The notes beneath the pieces are model-generated. The model searched no databases. It saw only the letters and a program-made list of their open reading frames with translations, and was not told where the DNA came from. Position numbers and translations under genes: made by a program. Below are positions 24,425-33,205 of a stretch of 64,000 bases of DNA, piece after piece. Source of the DNA: JB111 sp049856295 (GTDB lineage: Bacteria; Actinomycetota; Actinomycetes; Actinomycetales; Actinomycetaceae); contig NZ_JBNDMZ010000009.1 in assembly GCF_049856295.1 (NCBI RefSeq), positions 130,674-194,673 on the forward strand. Direction: 5' to 3'. How positions within the stretch are numbered: position 1 is the first letter of the stretch; every line of letters begins with the position of its first letter.

Positions 24425-25717
24425 TCACGCCGCGGCGGCGTCGTCGTGCTCGATCTCGTGCTCGGTGACGAGCCGGGTGCTGATCCGGGTGGCCACGTAG
24501 GCGACCGTGGCGAGGCAGACCACGACGGCTCCGACGAACACCGTCGGCAGCCCCCACAGCTCGCCGACCAGGCCCGCGGTCAGCGCCCCGAGGGGCATGA
24601 GTCCGTACCCGATCATGCCGCCGGCGCCGCCGACCCGTCCGAGCTTGTCGCGCGGGACGAGCCGCTGGCGCATCGTCCGCGACACCACGTTGCCGATCAT
24701 GTTGGTCATCCCGATGAGCGTGAGAGCGCCGGCCATGGCCCAGGGGTTGGGGGCGATCACCGGGACGATGAGCAGCGAGAAGCACACGAGCCAGCTGCCG
24801 ACGAGAAGCGGCACCTCCCGCAGCCGGGCCACGAGCCGCTCGGCGAGCATCGCGCCGAGGACGGCGCCGACGGCGAGGAGCGCACCGAGCAGCGCGTACT
24901 GCTCCGGCTCGAGCCCGACCCGCGACTCCTCACCCACCGCCCACAGCACGACGACCGAGAAGTAGGCGGTGTTGGCGAAGTTGAGGAGAGAGTTGCCGAT
25001 GAGCAGCGGCCGGAGCACGGGGTGGCGGACCTGGAACCGCATGCCCTCGAGCACCTCCTGGAGCCTCGTCGCGGCAGGCTCGGACCGCTGCGCCCGGTAG
25101 CTGCCGCGCATGCCGAGGCCGATGACGAGGAGGAAGGCGACGCCGAGCGCGGCCGGTACGCCGAACACCCATCCGCTGCCGATCGCGACGAGGAGCCCGG
25201 CGAGCGGGGCACCGAGAAAGTTGGTGCCGACCTGCTCGAGCCCCATCACGCGCCCGTTGGCGGCGGACAGCCGCGAGCGCGGGACGAGCTGCGGGACGAT
25301 CGAGGACCCGGCCAGGTCGACGAAGACCTGGGTGACGCCGTAGAGCCCGACCCCGGCGATCAGTACGGGCATCGTCAGCCGGTCGGTGGCGGCCAGCGCG
25401 GCCAGCCCTGCCATGACGGCCACGCGGACGACCATGCCGAGGAGCTGGACGTGCCGGCGGTCCATCCGGTCGACGACCACTCCCGCGACGATGCCGAGCA
25501 GCAGCCACGGGAGCCAGAACGCCGCCTGGATGAGCGAGATCTGCCCCGGCGAGCGCGTGAGGGTGACGGCGACGAGCGGGACACCGACGAGGACGAACCC
25601 GTCGGCCAGGTTGGCGAAGCCGACGCCCGTGAGGTGGACGCCGAATCGCCGGCCGAGGGGTTCCCGGACGGTCGGGGCGTCCTCGACACCGGACGTGGGT
25701 GCGGTGGGCGTGGTCAT
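24425..25717 (-). CDS. MFS transporter
   Basis: A 430-residue exporter with twelve predicted helices. The loop between helices 2 and 3 has VVDRMDRRHVQLLGM, matching the MFS G-x-x-x-D-R-x-G-R-R type motif. An ATG at 25717 is preceded by GGGGAG. It belongs to the group of multidrug-like MFS proteins (LSAANGRVMGLEQVGTNFLG, the MFS-3/DHA3 style). It is divergent from a winged-helix regulator with repeated operator-like sites between, so ligand-induced export is a reasonable inference. Cargo unknown. Confidence 0.9.
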   Translation of the reverse strand: MTTPTAPTSGVEDAPTVREPLGRRFGVHLTGVGFANLADGFVLVGVPLVAVTLTRSPGQISLIQAAFWLPWLLLGIVAGVVVDRMDRRHVQLLGMVVRVAVMAGLAALAATDRLTMPVLIAGVGLYGVTQVFVDLAGSSIVPQLVPRSRLSAANGRVMGLEQVGTNFLGAPLAGLLVAIGSGWVFGVPAALGVAFLLVIGLGMRGSYRAQRSEPAATRLQEVLEGMRFQVRHPVLRPLLIGNSLLNFANTAYFSVVVLWAVGEESRVGLEPEQYALLGALLAVGAVLGAMLAERLVARLREVPLLVGSWLVCFSLLIVPVIAPNPWAMAGALTLIGMTNMIGNVVSRTMRQRLVPRDKLGRVGGAGGMIGYGLMPLGALTAGLVGELWGLPTVFVGAVVVCLATVAYVATRISTRLVTEHEIEHDDAAAA

Positions 25718-25752
25718 GGCGGTCTCCCCTAGAGTCGGTGCAGAAGGATCAA

Positions 25753-25786
25753 TGCAAAGTTCTCTCTGCAAAGGTATCTCTGCATA
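25753..25786. promoter_or_regulatory. Three 14-bp-phased direct repeats between MFS and HTH genes
   Basis: TGCAAAG at 25753 and 25767, then TGCATA at 25781, with starts exactly 14 bp apart and similar spacers (TTCTCTC, GTATCTC). The third unit touches the regulator's ATG. Probably the binding site of that regulator. Confidence 0.65.
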
Positions 25787-26418
25787 TGGCGACGCACAAC
25801 CCCCCGACGGACTCCCGCGACCCCGACGAGCCCGAGTTCTTCGCCCCCGCGATCGACGCGCGCGCGATGAAGGCCTTCGCCCACCCCCTGCGGATGGCGA
25901 TGTACGACTACCTCGTCGATCACGAGGCGGCGACGGCGACGATGCTCGCCCGGCACACCGGCGAGAGCACCGGGCAGACCAGCTACCACCTCCGCCAGCT
26001 CGAGCGGCACGGGTTCGTCACCGAGGACCCGGGCCGGGGCAGCGGCCGCGAGCGCTGGTGGAGGTCGGTCGGGTTCCGGATGGACGGGTTCGAGCTCGCG
26101 CAGGACGCCGGCACGAGACCCGCTGTCGAGGCGGTGCTGAGCAACCAGGTCGCGGGACGCGCCCGCCAGCTCGCCGACTGGTACGCGCGCAGCGAGTCGG
26201 AGCCCCTGCCGTGGCAGACGGCGACCACGAACTCGACCATCACCTCCTCGCTCACCCTCGACGAGATGCGCGACCTGCGCGACGCGCTCATGACCGTGCT
26301 CCACGAGCACGTCACGGCGGCGAAGGACCGACGGGAGAACGCGGAGGCACAGGGCAACGACGCCGAGACCCGCCGGGTCCGCGTCTACCTCGACGTGTTC
26401 CCGCTGCCCGAGGACTGA
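25786..26418 (+). CDS. ArsR-like winged helix-turn-helix regulator
   Basis: A 210-residue protein. Residues about 22-95 are a winged helix: MKAFAHPLRMAMYDYLVDHE, then STGQTSYHLRQLERHGFVTE and the wing GRGSGRERWWRS. The C-terminal half (from FELAQDAG) is helical and probably dimerises or binds ligand, like members that control drug exporters. It has no metal-binding Cys cluster. The ATG at 25786 overlaps the last of three direct repeats, so the transcript leader is very short or the repeats lie within it. It likely represses the divergent MFS gene and itself. Confidence 0.86.
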   Translation: MATHNPPTDSRDPDEPEFFAPAIDARAMKAFAHPLRMAMYDYLVDHEAATATMLARHTGESTGQTSYHLRQLERHGFVTEDPGRGSGRERWWRSVGFRMDGFELAQDAGTRPAVEAVLSNQVAGRARQLADWYARSESEPLPWQTATTNSTITSSLTLDEMRDLRDALMTVLHEHVTAAKDRRENAEAQGNDAETRRVRVYLDVFPLPED

Positions 26419-26526
26419 GGGCGTTCCCCGTACAGCACGGCCACCCGGCCACCCGGCCACCCGCCCCGCGCCTGCGACCAAGGGCCTGGGCGACGACGTC
26501 GGTCGTCGATAGGTTGAGAGGGCGAC

Positions 26527-26537
26527 AGCACTCTCGA
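26527..26537 (-). repeat. Dispersed intergenic repeat, partial type-2 copy
   Basis: GCACTCTCGAC matches the core of the reverse type-2 repeat but lacks the flanking CTGAGCC. It lies just upstream of the SDR gene and is the weakest copy listed. Confidence 0.4.
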
Positions 26538-26562
26538 CCCGCTCGACGACCGGAGGTCCGCC

Positions 26563-27318
26563 ATGTTCACGCTCACCGACAAGATCGCGATCGTCACCGG
26601 GGGTGCCTCCGGGATCGGACGCGGCATCGCCGAGCGGCTCGTCGAGGCCGGGGCCACGGTCGTCGTGGCCGACATCGACGACGCGAAGGCCCGCGCGACG
26701 GCCGAGGAGATCGGCGCGAGCGCCGAGCACGTCGACGTCACCGACGCCGAGAAGTGCCGCGCGCTCGTCAACCGGGTGGTCGAGCAGCACGGCCGGCTCG
26801 ACATCTTCTGCTCGAACACGGGGATCTTCCCGCAGGCGTCGATCGCCGACATGACCGAGGAGCAGTGGGACACCATGCACTCGGTCAACCTCAAGGGCAC
26901 GTTCCTCGCCACGCAGCCGGCCCTCGCCCAGATGCGCACCCAGGGCCACGGCCGCCTCGTCATCACCTCCTCGATCACCGGGTCGATCACCGGCTACCCG
27001 GGCTGGGCGCACTACGGCGCGAGCAAGGCCGGCCAGCAGGGCTTCATGCGGAGCGCGGCGCTCGAGTACGCGAAGGACGGCATCACGGTCAACGCCGTCC
27101 TGCCGGGCAACGTCCTGTCCGAGGGGCTCAAGGCCCAGGGCGAGGAGTACCTCGCCGCGATGTCGCGCTCGATCCCCATGCACCGGCTCGGCGACCCGAA
27201 GGACATCGGGGCCGCGGCAGTGTTCCTCGCCTCCGACGAGGCCGCGTACATCACGGGTCAGACGATCATCGTCGACGGCGGTCAGATCCTTCCCGAGGAG
27301 CCCGACGCGATCCTCTGA
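26563..27318 (+). CDS. SDR-family oxidoreductase (FabG-like)
   Basis: A 251-residue classical short-chain dehydrogenase. The cofactor motif is VTGGASGIGRGIA. The structural motif, normally NAG, is here SNTGIFPQ. The active site has ITSSITGS (Ser) and YGASK (Tyr and Lys). ADIDD after strand 2 suggests NAD(H) preference. ATG at 26563 follows CCGGAGG. It converts a hydroxyl to a ketone or the reverse; despite FabG similarity, involvement in fatty-acid synthesis is not indicated by the surroundings. Confidence 0.9.
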   Translation: MFTLTDKIAIVTGGASGIGRGIAERLVEAGATVVVADIDDAKARATAEEIGASAEHVDVTDAEKCRALVNRVVEQHGRLDIFCSNTGIFPQASIADMTEEQWDTMHSVNLKGTFLATQPALAQMRTQGHGRLVITSSITGSITGYPGWAHYGASKAGQQGFMRSAALEYAKDGITVNAVLPGNVLSEGLKAQGEEYLAAMSRSIPMHRLGDPKDIGAAAVFLASDEAAYITGQTIIVDGGQILPEEPDAIL

Positions 27319-27458
27319 CCGCGCGCAGGGCCTGCGCGACAGCGGCCCGGGCGATCCCCATGACCCCGGGCCGCACGACGCAGCCCGAGTTGCACGACCG
27401 CGTCGTCCGGCGCGATCCTCGTCGAGGCCCGACCGCCCCCGTCGTCCGGAGGATCGTC

Positions 27459-27992
27459 ATGCAGTCGTCGACCCGCAGGTGGAACCGCCTCGACATCGAG
27501 GGGCACGAGGACCTCGAGCTCCACCAGGCGGCGAGCCTCGTCGCCATCGGCGTGGTCGCGGCCGGGGAGGAGCGGTACTCCTACCGGGCGACCCTCACCC
27601 ACGACTGGGACTTCCTCCACCTCACGGTGGGCTCCGGCGACGGCCGCGCCCTGTCGGTCCATCGCTCACCCACGGGCCTCTGGAGCGTCGACGGCCAGGA
27701 CCGGGACGACCTCTCGGACGCGTTCGACATCGACCTGTCGTTCAGCCCGTTCACGAACACCCTGCCGATCCGCCGGCTCGACCTCGACCTCGGCGCCTCC
27801 GCGGAGATCGTCTGCGCCTACGTCGACACCCCGTCCCTCGAGGTGACGACCGACCCCCAGCGCTACACGCGCCTCGACACGCACCTCTACCTCTACGAGT
27901 CGATGGACTCCGACTTCTCCCGCGAGATCACGGTCGACGACGACGGACTGGTCGTCGGCTATCCCGGGCTGTTCGCCGTCGAGCGGGACTGA
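27459..27992 (+). CDS. Putative glycolipid-binding protein (DUF1089)
   Basis: A 177-residue protein with an ATG at 27459 after CCGGAGGA. It matches the DUF1089 pattern: WNRLDIEGHEDLELHQA near the start, YRATLTHDWDFLHLTV, then SFSPFTNTLPIRRLDLDLG and the conserved QRYTRLDTHLYLYESMDSDF. The structure known for the family suggests binding of a glycolipid-like ligand, but no function is proven. The reading frame also extends far upstream in-frame, but that part overlaps the SDR gene and is not family-like. Confidence 0.82.
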   Translation: MQSSTRRWNRLDIEGHEDLELHQAASLVAIGVVAAGEERYSYRATLTHDWDFLHLTVGSGDGRALSVHRSPTGLWSVDGQDRDDLSDAFDIDLSFSPFTNTLPIRRLDLDLGASAEIVCAYVDTPSLEVTTDPQRYTRLDTHLYLYESMDSDFSREITVDDDGLVVGYPGLFAVERD

Positions 27993-28028
27993 GGCCGACC
28001 CGCACGGGCCGGCGCCCCCCTGCCCGGA

Positions 28029-28991
28029 TCAGGCGGTCGGTGCGGGCCGGGCGGCCGCGACCCGGACGGGCCGGACGCGACCTGGCTCCACGTCGGCCGG
28101 GCGCGGGATGGTGGTGCCCGGGAGTCCCGCGGCGGCGCTCCCGTAGGCGACCGCGTGGGCGAGCCGTTCCTCGGGCGCCAGGCCTCGTTCGCTCGCGAGC
28201 AGGTAGCCGAACAGGCTGGAGTCGCCGGCGCCCACGGTGCTGACGACCTCGGTGACCGGGGCCGGGGCATGCCACGCCCCGTCCGACGTGGCGAGCACCG
28301 CTCCCCCGGCGCCGAGCGTGACGAGCACCGCGCCGACCCCTCGGGCGACGAGCTCGAGGGCGGCGTCCGCGGCGGCCCGGTGGTCCCGCTCCAGGCGCTC
28401 GGGCTCGGCGCCGGTCAGGCTCGCCAGCTCCTCGCCGTTGGGCTTCATGAGGTCCGGCGCCGCCGCGGGCAGCGCCGCCGCGAGCGCCGCCAGGGGTGCC
28501 CCGCTGGTGTCGACGGCGATCCGCGCGCCGGCCCCCCGCAGGTCGACGACGATCTCCGCGTACCAGCCGTCCGGCGCGCCCGGCGGGAGCGAGCCCGCGA
28601 GGACCACCCAGTCGGCGCCGGCCGCGAGGGAGACGACGTCGTCGCGCAGCCCGTCGAGCAGACGACTGTCCGCGACCGGGCCGGGGTGGTTGATCTTCGT
28701 CGTCGTGCCGTCCGGTTCCGTGATCGTGAGGTTGACCCGGACCGGGCCGGCCGGCTGCCGGGTGCGGCACTCGATCCCCGCGGCGGCGAGCTCGTGGGCG
28801 AATCCCTCGTCGGCGGGGAGGACGGCGAGAGTGGGGACGCCGGCGGCGACCGCGGCGCGCGAGATGTTGACGCCCTTGCCCCCGGCCTGGGCGCTCGCCC
28901 CGGTCGAGCGGGCGACCCCGCCGCGGACGAGCCGGCCGCCGAGGACCACCGTCCGGTCGGTCGACGGGTTCGCCGTCAGGGTGACGATCAT
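28029..28991 (-). CDS. PfkB-family hexose-phosphate kinase (1-phosphofructokinase/tagatose-6-P kinase type)
   Basis: A 320-residue sugar kinase. The N-terminal MIVTLTANPSTDRTV and GGKGVNISRA are typical of the FruK/LacC branch. The C-terminal catalytic signature is TVGAGDSSLFGYL, with the general-base Asp. It phosphorylates a ketohexose phosphate to a bisphosphate. The start overlaps the stop of the upstream DeoR gene by 4 bp (ATGA), so translation is coupled. With a nearby hexitol PTS and a zinc dehydrogenase, tagatose-6-P or fructose-1-P are the plausible substrates. The two cannot be told apart here. Confidence 0.88.
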   Translation of the reverse strand: MIVTLTANPSTDRTVVLGGRLVRGGVARSTGASAQAGGKGVNISRAAVAAGVPTLAVLPADEGFAHELAAAGIECRTRQPAGPVRVNLTITEPDGTTTKINHPGPVADSRLLDGLRDDVVSLAAGADWVVLAGSLPPGAPDGWYAEIVVDLRGAGARIAVDTSGAPLAALAAALPAAAPDLMKPNGEELASLTGAEPERLERDHRAAADAALELVARGVGAVLVTLGAGGAVLATSDGAWHAPAPVTEVVSTVGAGDSSLFGYLLASERGLAPEERLAHAVAYGSAAAGLPGTTIPRPADVEPGRVRPVRVAAARPAPTA

Positions 28992-29755
28992 GCGACCACG
29001 AGCTCGATCCCGAGGTCCTCGAGGAGGGCGCGCGGGAGGGGCACGTCCGCCGCGTCCGTGACGATCGCGTCGACGTCGGCGAGGTCGGCGAAGCTCACCG
29101 TCGCGTCGCGGGCGAACTTCGAGGAGTCCGCGAGCACGACGACGACGCGCGCCGCCCGGACGAGGGCCGCCTTGACCGCCGCCTCCTCCGGGTCGGGGGT
29201 GGACAGGCCGTGCTCGGCGCTGATCCCGTTCGTCCCGAGGAACGCGACGTCGACGCGGACCCGGTCGAGGGCCTCGGTCGTGGGCGAGCCGACGGCGGCC
29301 TGCGTGGTGTGCCGGACCCGTCCGGGGAGCAGGTGGAGGTCGACCTCGGGCAGGAGCGCGAGGCCGGCGGCGATCGGCAGCGCGTGGGTGAAGGCGACGA
29401 ACGTCGCGCCAGGGCCGATGAGAGTGACGAAGCGTCCGGTCGTGCTCCCGGCGTCGATCACCACCGTGCCGCCGTCGTCCGGCAGGAAGCGCTGCGCCGC
29501 GAGCGCGATCCGCTCCTTCTCCCTCGACCGCGTGACGTCGCGCTCGTCGAGCCCGGACTCGATCGCCGAGAGGGACGCGGCGGGCACGGCGCCGCCGTGC
29601 ACCCGGCGCACGAGCCGCATCCGCTCGAGCACGCCGAGGTCGCGCCGCACCGTCTCGCTCGTCACGTCGAACTCCTCGGCGAGCTCCGTGACGGAGACGC
29701 GGCCGCGCGTGAGGACGAGCCTCGCGGCGGCCTGCTGCCGTTCCTCTGCGTACAC
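28988..29755 (-). CDS. DeoR/GlpR-family transcriptional regulator
   Basis: A 255-residue repressor. The N-terminal helix-turn-helix is RVSVTELAEEFDVTSETVRRDLGVLE. The DeoR C-terminal sugar-phosphate-binding domain has VVIDAGSTTGRFVTLIG, FLGTNGISAEHGLSTPD and DSSKFARDA. Such proteins typically release DNA on binding a sugar phosphate. It lies between the PfkB kinase and the zinc dehydrogenase and probably controls the whole PTS locus through the 10-bp-phased repeats at 30960-30989. Confidence 0.92.
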   Translation of the reverse strand: MYAEERQQAAARLVLTRGRVSVTELAEEFDVTSETVRRDLGVLERMRLVRRVHGGAVPAASLSAIESGLDERDVTRSREKERIALAAQRFLPDDGGTVVIDAGSTTGRFVTLIGPGATFVAFTHALPIAAGLALLPEVDLHLLPGRVRHTTQAAVGSPTTEALDRVRVDVAFLGTNGISAEHGLSTPDPEEAAVKAALVRAARVVVVLADSSKFARDATVSFADLADVDAIVTDAADVPLPRALLEDLGIELVVA

Positions 29756-29811
29756 CGTGCTCCTCCCTCGCGACCCGACGGGCCGATGCCGATGCTATGC
29801 GCGGCGGGCGC

Positions 29812-30870
29812 TCACGGCTCGACGGTCACCTTGATCCCGGCCCCGGTGCGCACGAGGTCGAACGCATGGAGCACGTCGCCCAGCGGCACGCGGTGGGTGA
29901 TGAGGTCGGCGACCGGGACGCGCCCGGAGGCGATGTGCTCGAGGGCCCGCCGGTTGTGCTCGGGGGCGGACCCGTTCGCGCCGTGGATGTGGAGCTGGCG
30001 GTAGTGCACGACGTTGGAGTCGAGGGCGATGACCGGGTCGTTCTTCGGCAGGCCGCCGAAGAAGGAGATGCGCCCGTTGCGGGCGGCCATCGCGACGGCC
30101 TGCTCCTGGGCGACCTTCGCCGCCGTCGCCGTGATGACGACGTCGGCCCCGCGGCCGCCGGTCAGCTCGAGCACCCGCTCGACGACGTCGACCTGGGAGG
30201 CGTCGATCGTCCCGTCCGGGCGGGCGGCGGCCGCGGACATCGCCAGCCGATCGGCGTTGACGTCGACGAGGTGGACCTGGCCGGCGCCGTGCACGCCGCG
30301 GGCGACGCGGACGTGGAGGCAGCCGATCGGGCCGGCGCCGAACACGACGACCGTGTCCCCCTCCTCGATCCCGAGGAGCTCCTGGGCGTTGATGACGCAG
30401 GCGAGCGGCTCGGCCACGGACGCCTCGTCGAGCCCGATGCCGTCGGGGACCCGATTGAGACCGTGCACGGCGAGGACCTCGCGCGGCACGACCATGTACT
30501 CGGCGAACCCGCCCTCGTACTGGTAGCCGACCGAGGTCTGGTTCTGGCACACGGCCATCCAGCCGCGCAGGCACTCGTGGCACCGGCCGCACGGCACGGC
30601 GGCGATCACCTGCACGCGGTCGCCGACCTGCCACGGCCGGTCGTCCGGAGTGACCGCGTCGGCGCCGACCTCGACGATCTCGCCGGCGATCTCGTGCCCG
30701 GTGGTCCGCGGGGGGCTGAGGTTCTGGTGCCCGTTGTGGAAGATCTTGACGTCGGTGCCGCACGTCGAGCAGTTCCGCACGCGGATCCTCACCTCGTCGG
30801 GTCCGCACGTCGGCTCCGGCACGTCCTCGAGCCGGACGTCCTCGGGTGCGTAGAAGCGCAGGGCCTTCAT
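29812..30870 (-). CDS. Zinc-dependent polyol (phosphate) dehydrogenase, MDR family
   Basis: A 352-residue oxidoreductase. Catalytic zinc residues lie in NCSTCGTDVKIF and GHEIAGEIVEVG. The structural zinc loop CGRCHECLRGWMAVC has all four cysteines. The cofactor motif is VVVFGAGPIGCLHVRVARG. It is an MDR sorbitol/galactitol-phosphate-type enzyme rather than a classical MtlD, which belongs to another family. It is divergent from the PTS gene and upstream of DeoR and the kinase, so it probably oxidises the imported hexitol phosphate to a ketohexose phosphate. Exact substrate is inferred from context. Confidence 0.87.
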   Translation of the reverse strand: MKALRFYAPEDVRLEDVPEPTCGPDEVRIRVRNCSTCGTDVKIFHNGHQNLSPPRTTGHEIAGEIVEVGADAVTPDDRPWQVGDRVQVIAAVPCGRCHECLRGWMAVCQNQTSVGYQYEGGFAEYMVVPREVLAVHGLNRVPDGIGLDEASVAEPLACVINAQELLGIEEGDTVVVFGAGPIGCLHVRVARGVHGAGQVHLVDVNADRLAMSAAAARPDGTIDASQVDVVERVLELTGGRGADVVITATAAKVAQEQAVAMAARNGRISFFGGLPKNDPVIALDSNVVHYRQLHIHGANGSAPEHNRRALEHIASGRVPVADLITHRVPLGDVLHAFDLVRTGAGIKVTVEP

Positions 30871-30959
30871 CGGTCCTCCTCGGTCGACCGTCGGCGCCGG
30901 TTCCGGCCGCCAGCACCCAGCATAGCCACATGCTCACAGATTCTGCCAGCGTTGTTTAC

Positions 30960-30989
30960 TTGGCTTCAGTTGGGTTCGTGTGGTTTCAT
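30960..30989. promoter_or_regulatory. Three 10-bp-phased direct repeats, candidate DeoR operator
   Basis: Units TTGGCTTCAG, TTGGGTTCGT and GTGGTTTCAT follow each other without gaps. They share TGGNTTCR at exactly 10-bp spacing, one helical turn. They lie in the 183-bp divergent region between the zinc dehydrogenase and the PTS gene. DeoR/GlpR proteins often bind direct repeats of this length. Confidence 0.65.
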
Positions 30990-31053
30990 CGTCACATTGC
31001 CGCGTGGCAGAGCGTCGGCCGACGGCGGCCGGCGTCGATCTCGAGGAGGAGAG

Positions 31054-33144
31054 ATGTCCGCACCCACTGACGCGAGGCCGGCCCTGGAGGACGCCCGCCC
31101 CCGGCGGGGCGCCCGGGTGGCCGTGCAGCGGTTCGGCACGGCGCTGTCGAACATGGTGATGCCCAACATCGGCGCGTTCATCGCGTGGGGGCTCATCACC
31201 GCCCTGTTCATCGAGGCCGGGTGGATCACCCTCGTCGGCGACCGCGTCCTCGGGTACGAGGGCGGCTACGGGTTCGTCGAGCACTTCGGCGGCTGGGGTG
31301 CCGGCGCCGAGGGCGGCGGGATCGTCGGGCCGACCATCACCTACCTGCTGCCGATCCTCATCGGCTACACGGGCGGCCGGATGATGTACGGCGACACGGC
31401 CCGGGGCGGCGTGGTCGGCGCGATCGCCACGATGGGCGCGATCGCCGGCGCCGACGTCCCGATGTTCCTCGGCGCGATGGTCATGGGCCCGCTCGGCGGC
31501 TGGTCGATGAAGAAGCTCGACGCGCTGTGGGCCGACCGGATCCGTCCCGGCTTCGAGATGCTCGTCAACAACTTCGCCGCCGGCATCTGGGGCATGGTCC
31601 TCGCCGTGGTCGGGTTCCTCGCCGCCGGGCCGTTCGTCTCCGCGTTCTCGAGCGCGGCCGAGCGGGTGGTCGACCTCCTCGTGGACAACAGCGTCCTGCC
31701 GCTGACGTCCGTGCTCGTCGAGCCCGCGAAGGTCCTCTTCCTCAACAACGCGATCAACCACGGCGTCTTCACCCCGCTCGGGACGGCCGAGGCCGCGTCG
31801 GAGGGACAGTCGATCCTCTTCCTCATCGAGGCGAACCCCGGCCCCGGTCTCGGGCTGCTCCTCGCGTTCACCGTGTTCGGCACGGGCATGGCGAAGGCGT
31901 CCGCGCCGGGCGCCGCGCTCATCCAGTTCGTCGGTGGCATCCACGAGATCTACTTCCCGTACGTGCTGATGAAGCCCGTGCTCATCGTCGCGATGATCGC
32001 CGGCGGCATGACCGGCGTGGCGACCAACCTGCTGCTCGACTCCGGGCTGCGCGCACCGGCCGCGCCGGGCTCGATCATCGCGGTGCTCCTGCAGTCGCCC
32101 GCCGGCAGCCTCGTCGGAGTCACGCTGTCCGTCGTCCTGTCGGCGGCCGTCACCTTCGTGGTCGCCGGCGTCCTGCTGCGGACGGGGCGGTCGGGCTCCG
32201 AGGACCTCGCCGGGGCCACGGCCGACATGGAGGCGATGAAGGGGCGCAGCTCGATCGCCTCCACCCTCGTCGCCGGCGGGGACCGGTCGGGTCCGATCCG
32301 CACGATCGTCTTCGCGTGCGACGCCGGCATGGGCTCGTCCGCGATGGGCGCCTCGGTGCTGCGCAAGAAGGTGCACGCGGCAGGCTTCACCGACGTCACC
32401 GTGGTCAACCGGGCGATCTCGAGCCTCACCGACGACGTCGACCTCGTCGTCACGCACCAGGACCTCACCGAGCGTGCCCGCGGGCGCACGCCGTCGGCCG
32501 TCCACGTCTCCGTCGACGACTTCCTCGCCAGCCCGCGGTACGACGACGTCGTCGCCCTGCTCCAGGAGCAGACGGACGGCACGACGGGGGCGGCGCACGG
32601 CTCCGCAGCTGCCGGCGGGGGCGCCACCCCGGGCGGAGCCGGCACCCAGGCCGCCACCCCGGTCGGCAGCGAGAACGGCGCCGCTGCGGTCGCGACCGCC
32701 GCGCCACCGAGGCACGGCCTGCTCGCGCCGGAGTCGATCGTCCTCGACGGCACCGCACGCACCCGCGACGACGCGATCGACGAGGCAGGACGACTGTTGG
32801 TCGCCGCGGGCGCCGTCCCCGAGGAGTACGTGGCCGCGATGCACGAGCGCGAGAGCTCGGTCTCCACCCTCGTCGGCAACGGGCTCGCGATCCCGCACGG
32901 GACCGACGACGCCCGGGGCCTCGTCCGCCGCACCTCGTTGTCCTTCGTCCGCTACGCCGAGGGTCTCGACTGGGGCGGGCAGCGGGCCGAGTTCGTCGTC
33001 GCCATTGCAGGAAGCGGCGACGACCACCTGCAGGTGCTCTCCCGGCTCTCGCAGGTCTTCCTCGACGAGGCCGAGGTCGACCGGCTGCGCGCGGCCGGCT
33101 CACCCGAGGAGGTGCTCGACGTCCTCGGTGCGGTGCAGGTCTGA
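31054..33144 (+). CDS. mtlA: PTS hexitol (mannitol-type) transporter, fused EIICBA
   Basis: A 696-residue fused permease-phosphotransferase that imports and phosphorylates a hexitol. ATG at 31054 follows GAGGAGGAGAG. Residues about 20-375 are the EIIC membrane domain (VMPNIGAFIAWGLITALF, FLNNAINHGVFTPLG, IQFVGGIHEIYFPYV). Residues about 410-505 are EIIB with the phosphocysteine in VFACDAGMGSSAMG. A Gly/Ala linker follows. Residues about 565-690 are EIIA with the phosphohistidine in NGLAIPHGTDDARG. All domains of E. coli MtlA are present in the same order. Absence of an MtlD-type dehydrogenase leaves the true sugar open. Confidence 0.92.
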   Translation: MSAPTDARPALEDARPRRGARVAVQRFGTALSNMVMPNIGAFIAWGLITALFIEAGWITLVGDRVLGYEGGYGFVEHFGGWGAGAEGGGIVGPTITYLLPILIGYTGGRMMYGDTARGGVVGAIATMGAIAGADVPMFLGAMVMGPLGGWSMKKLDALWADRIRPGFEMLVNNFAAGIWGMVLAVVGFLAAGPFVSAFSSAAERVVDLLVDNSVLPLTSVLVEPAKVLFLNNAINHGVFTPLGTAEAASEGQSILFLIEANPGPGLGLLLAFTVFGTGMAKASAPGAALIQFVGGIHEIYFPYVLMKPVLIVAMIAGGMTGVATNLLLDSGLRAPAAPGSIIAVLLQSPAGSLVGVTLSVVLSAAVTFVVAGVLLRTGRSGSEDLAGATADMEAMKGRSSIASTLVAGGDRSGPIRTIVFACDAGMGSSAMGASVLRKKVHAAGFTDVTVVNRAISSLTDDVDLVVTHQDLTERARGRTPSAVHVSVDDFLASPRYDDVVALLQEQTDGTTGAAHGSAAAGGGATPGGAGTQAATPVGSENGAAAVATAAPPRHGLLAPESIVLDGTARTRDDAIDEAGRLLVAAGAVPEEYVAAMHERESSVSTLVGNGLAIPHGTDDARGLVRRTSLSFVRYAEGLDWGGQRAEFVVAIAGSGDDHLQVLSRLSQVFLDEAEVDRLRAAGSPEEVLDVLGAVQV

Positions 33145-33172
33145 CCGGCCCGTCCGGGGCGGCCCGGCCGGT
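33144..33172 (+). terminator. Weak hairpin after the PTS gene
   Basis: ACCGGCC and GGCCGGT flank a 15-nt GC-rich loop immediately after the stop codon. It is a possible terminator but has only a 7-bp stem. Confidence 0.4.
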
Positions 33173-33205
33173 GCCGACGTGACCGGGACTCGCGCCGTTC
33201 GGGTG

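Noticed and set aside
21081..24785. A 1234-codon frame running through several genes on the minus strand
   Set aside because: Only its last 152 codons match the AraC gene; the rest overlaps clear genes on the plus strand.
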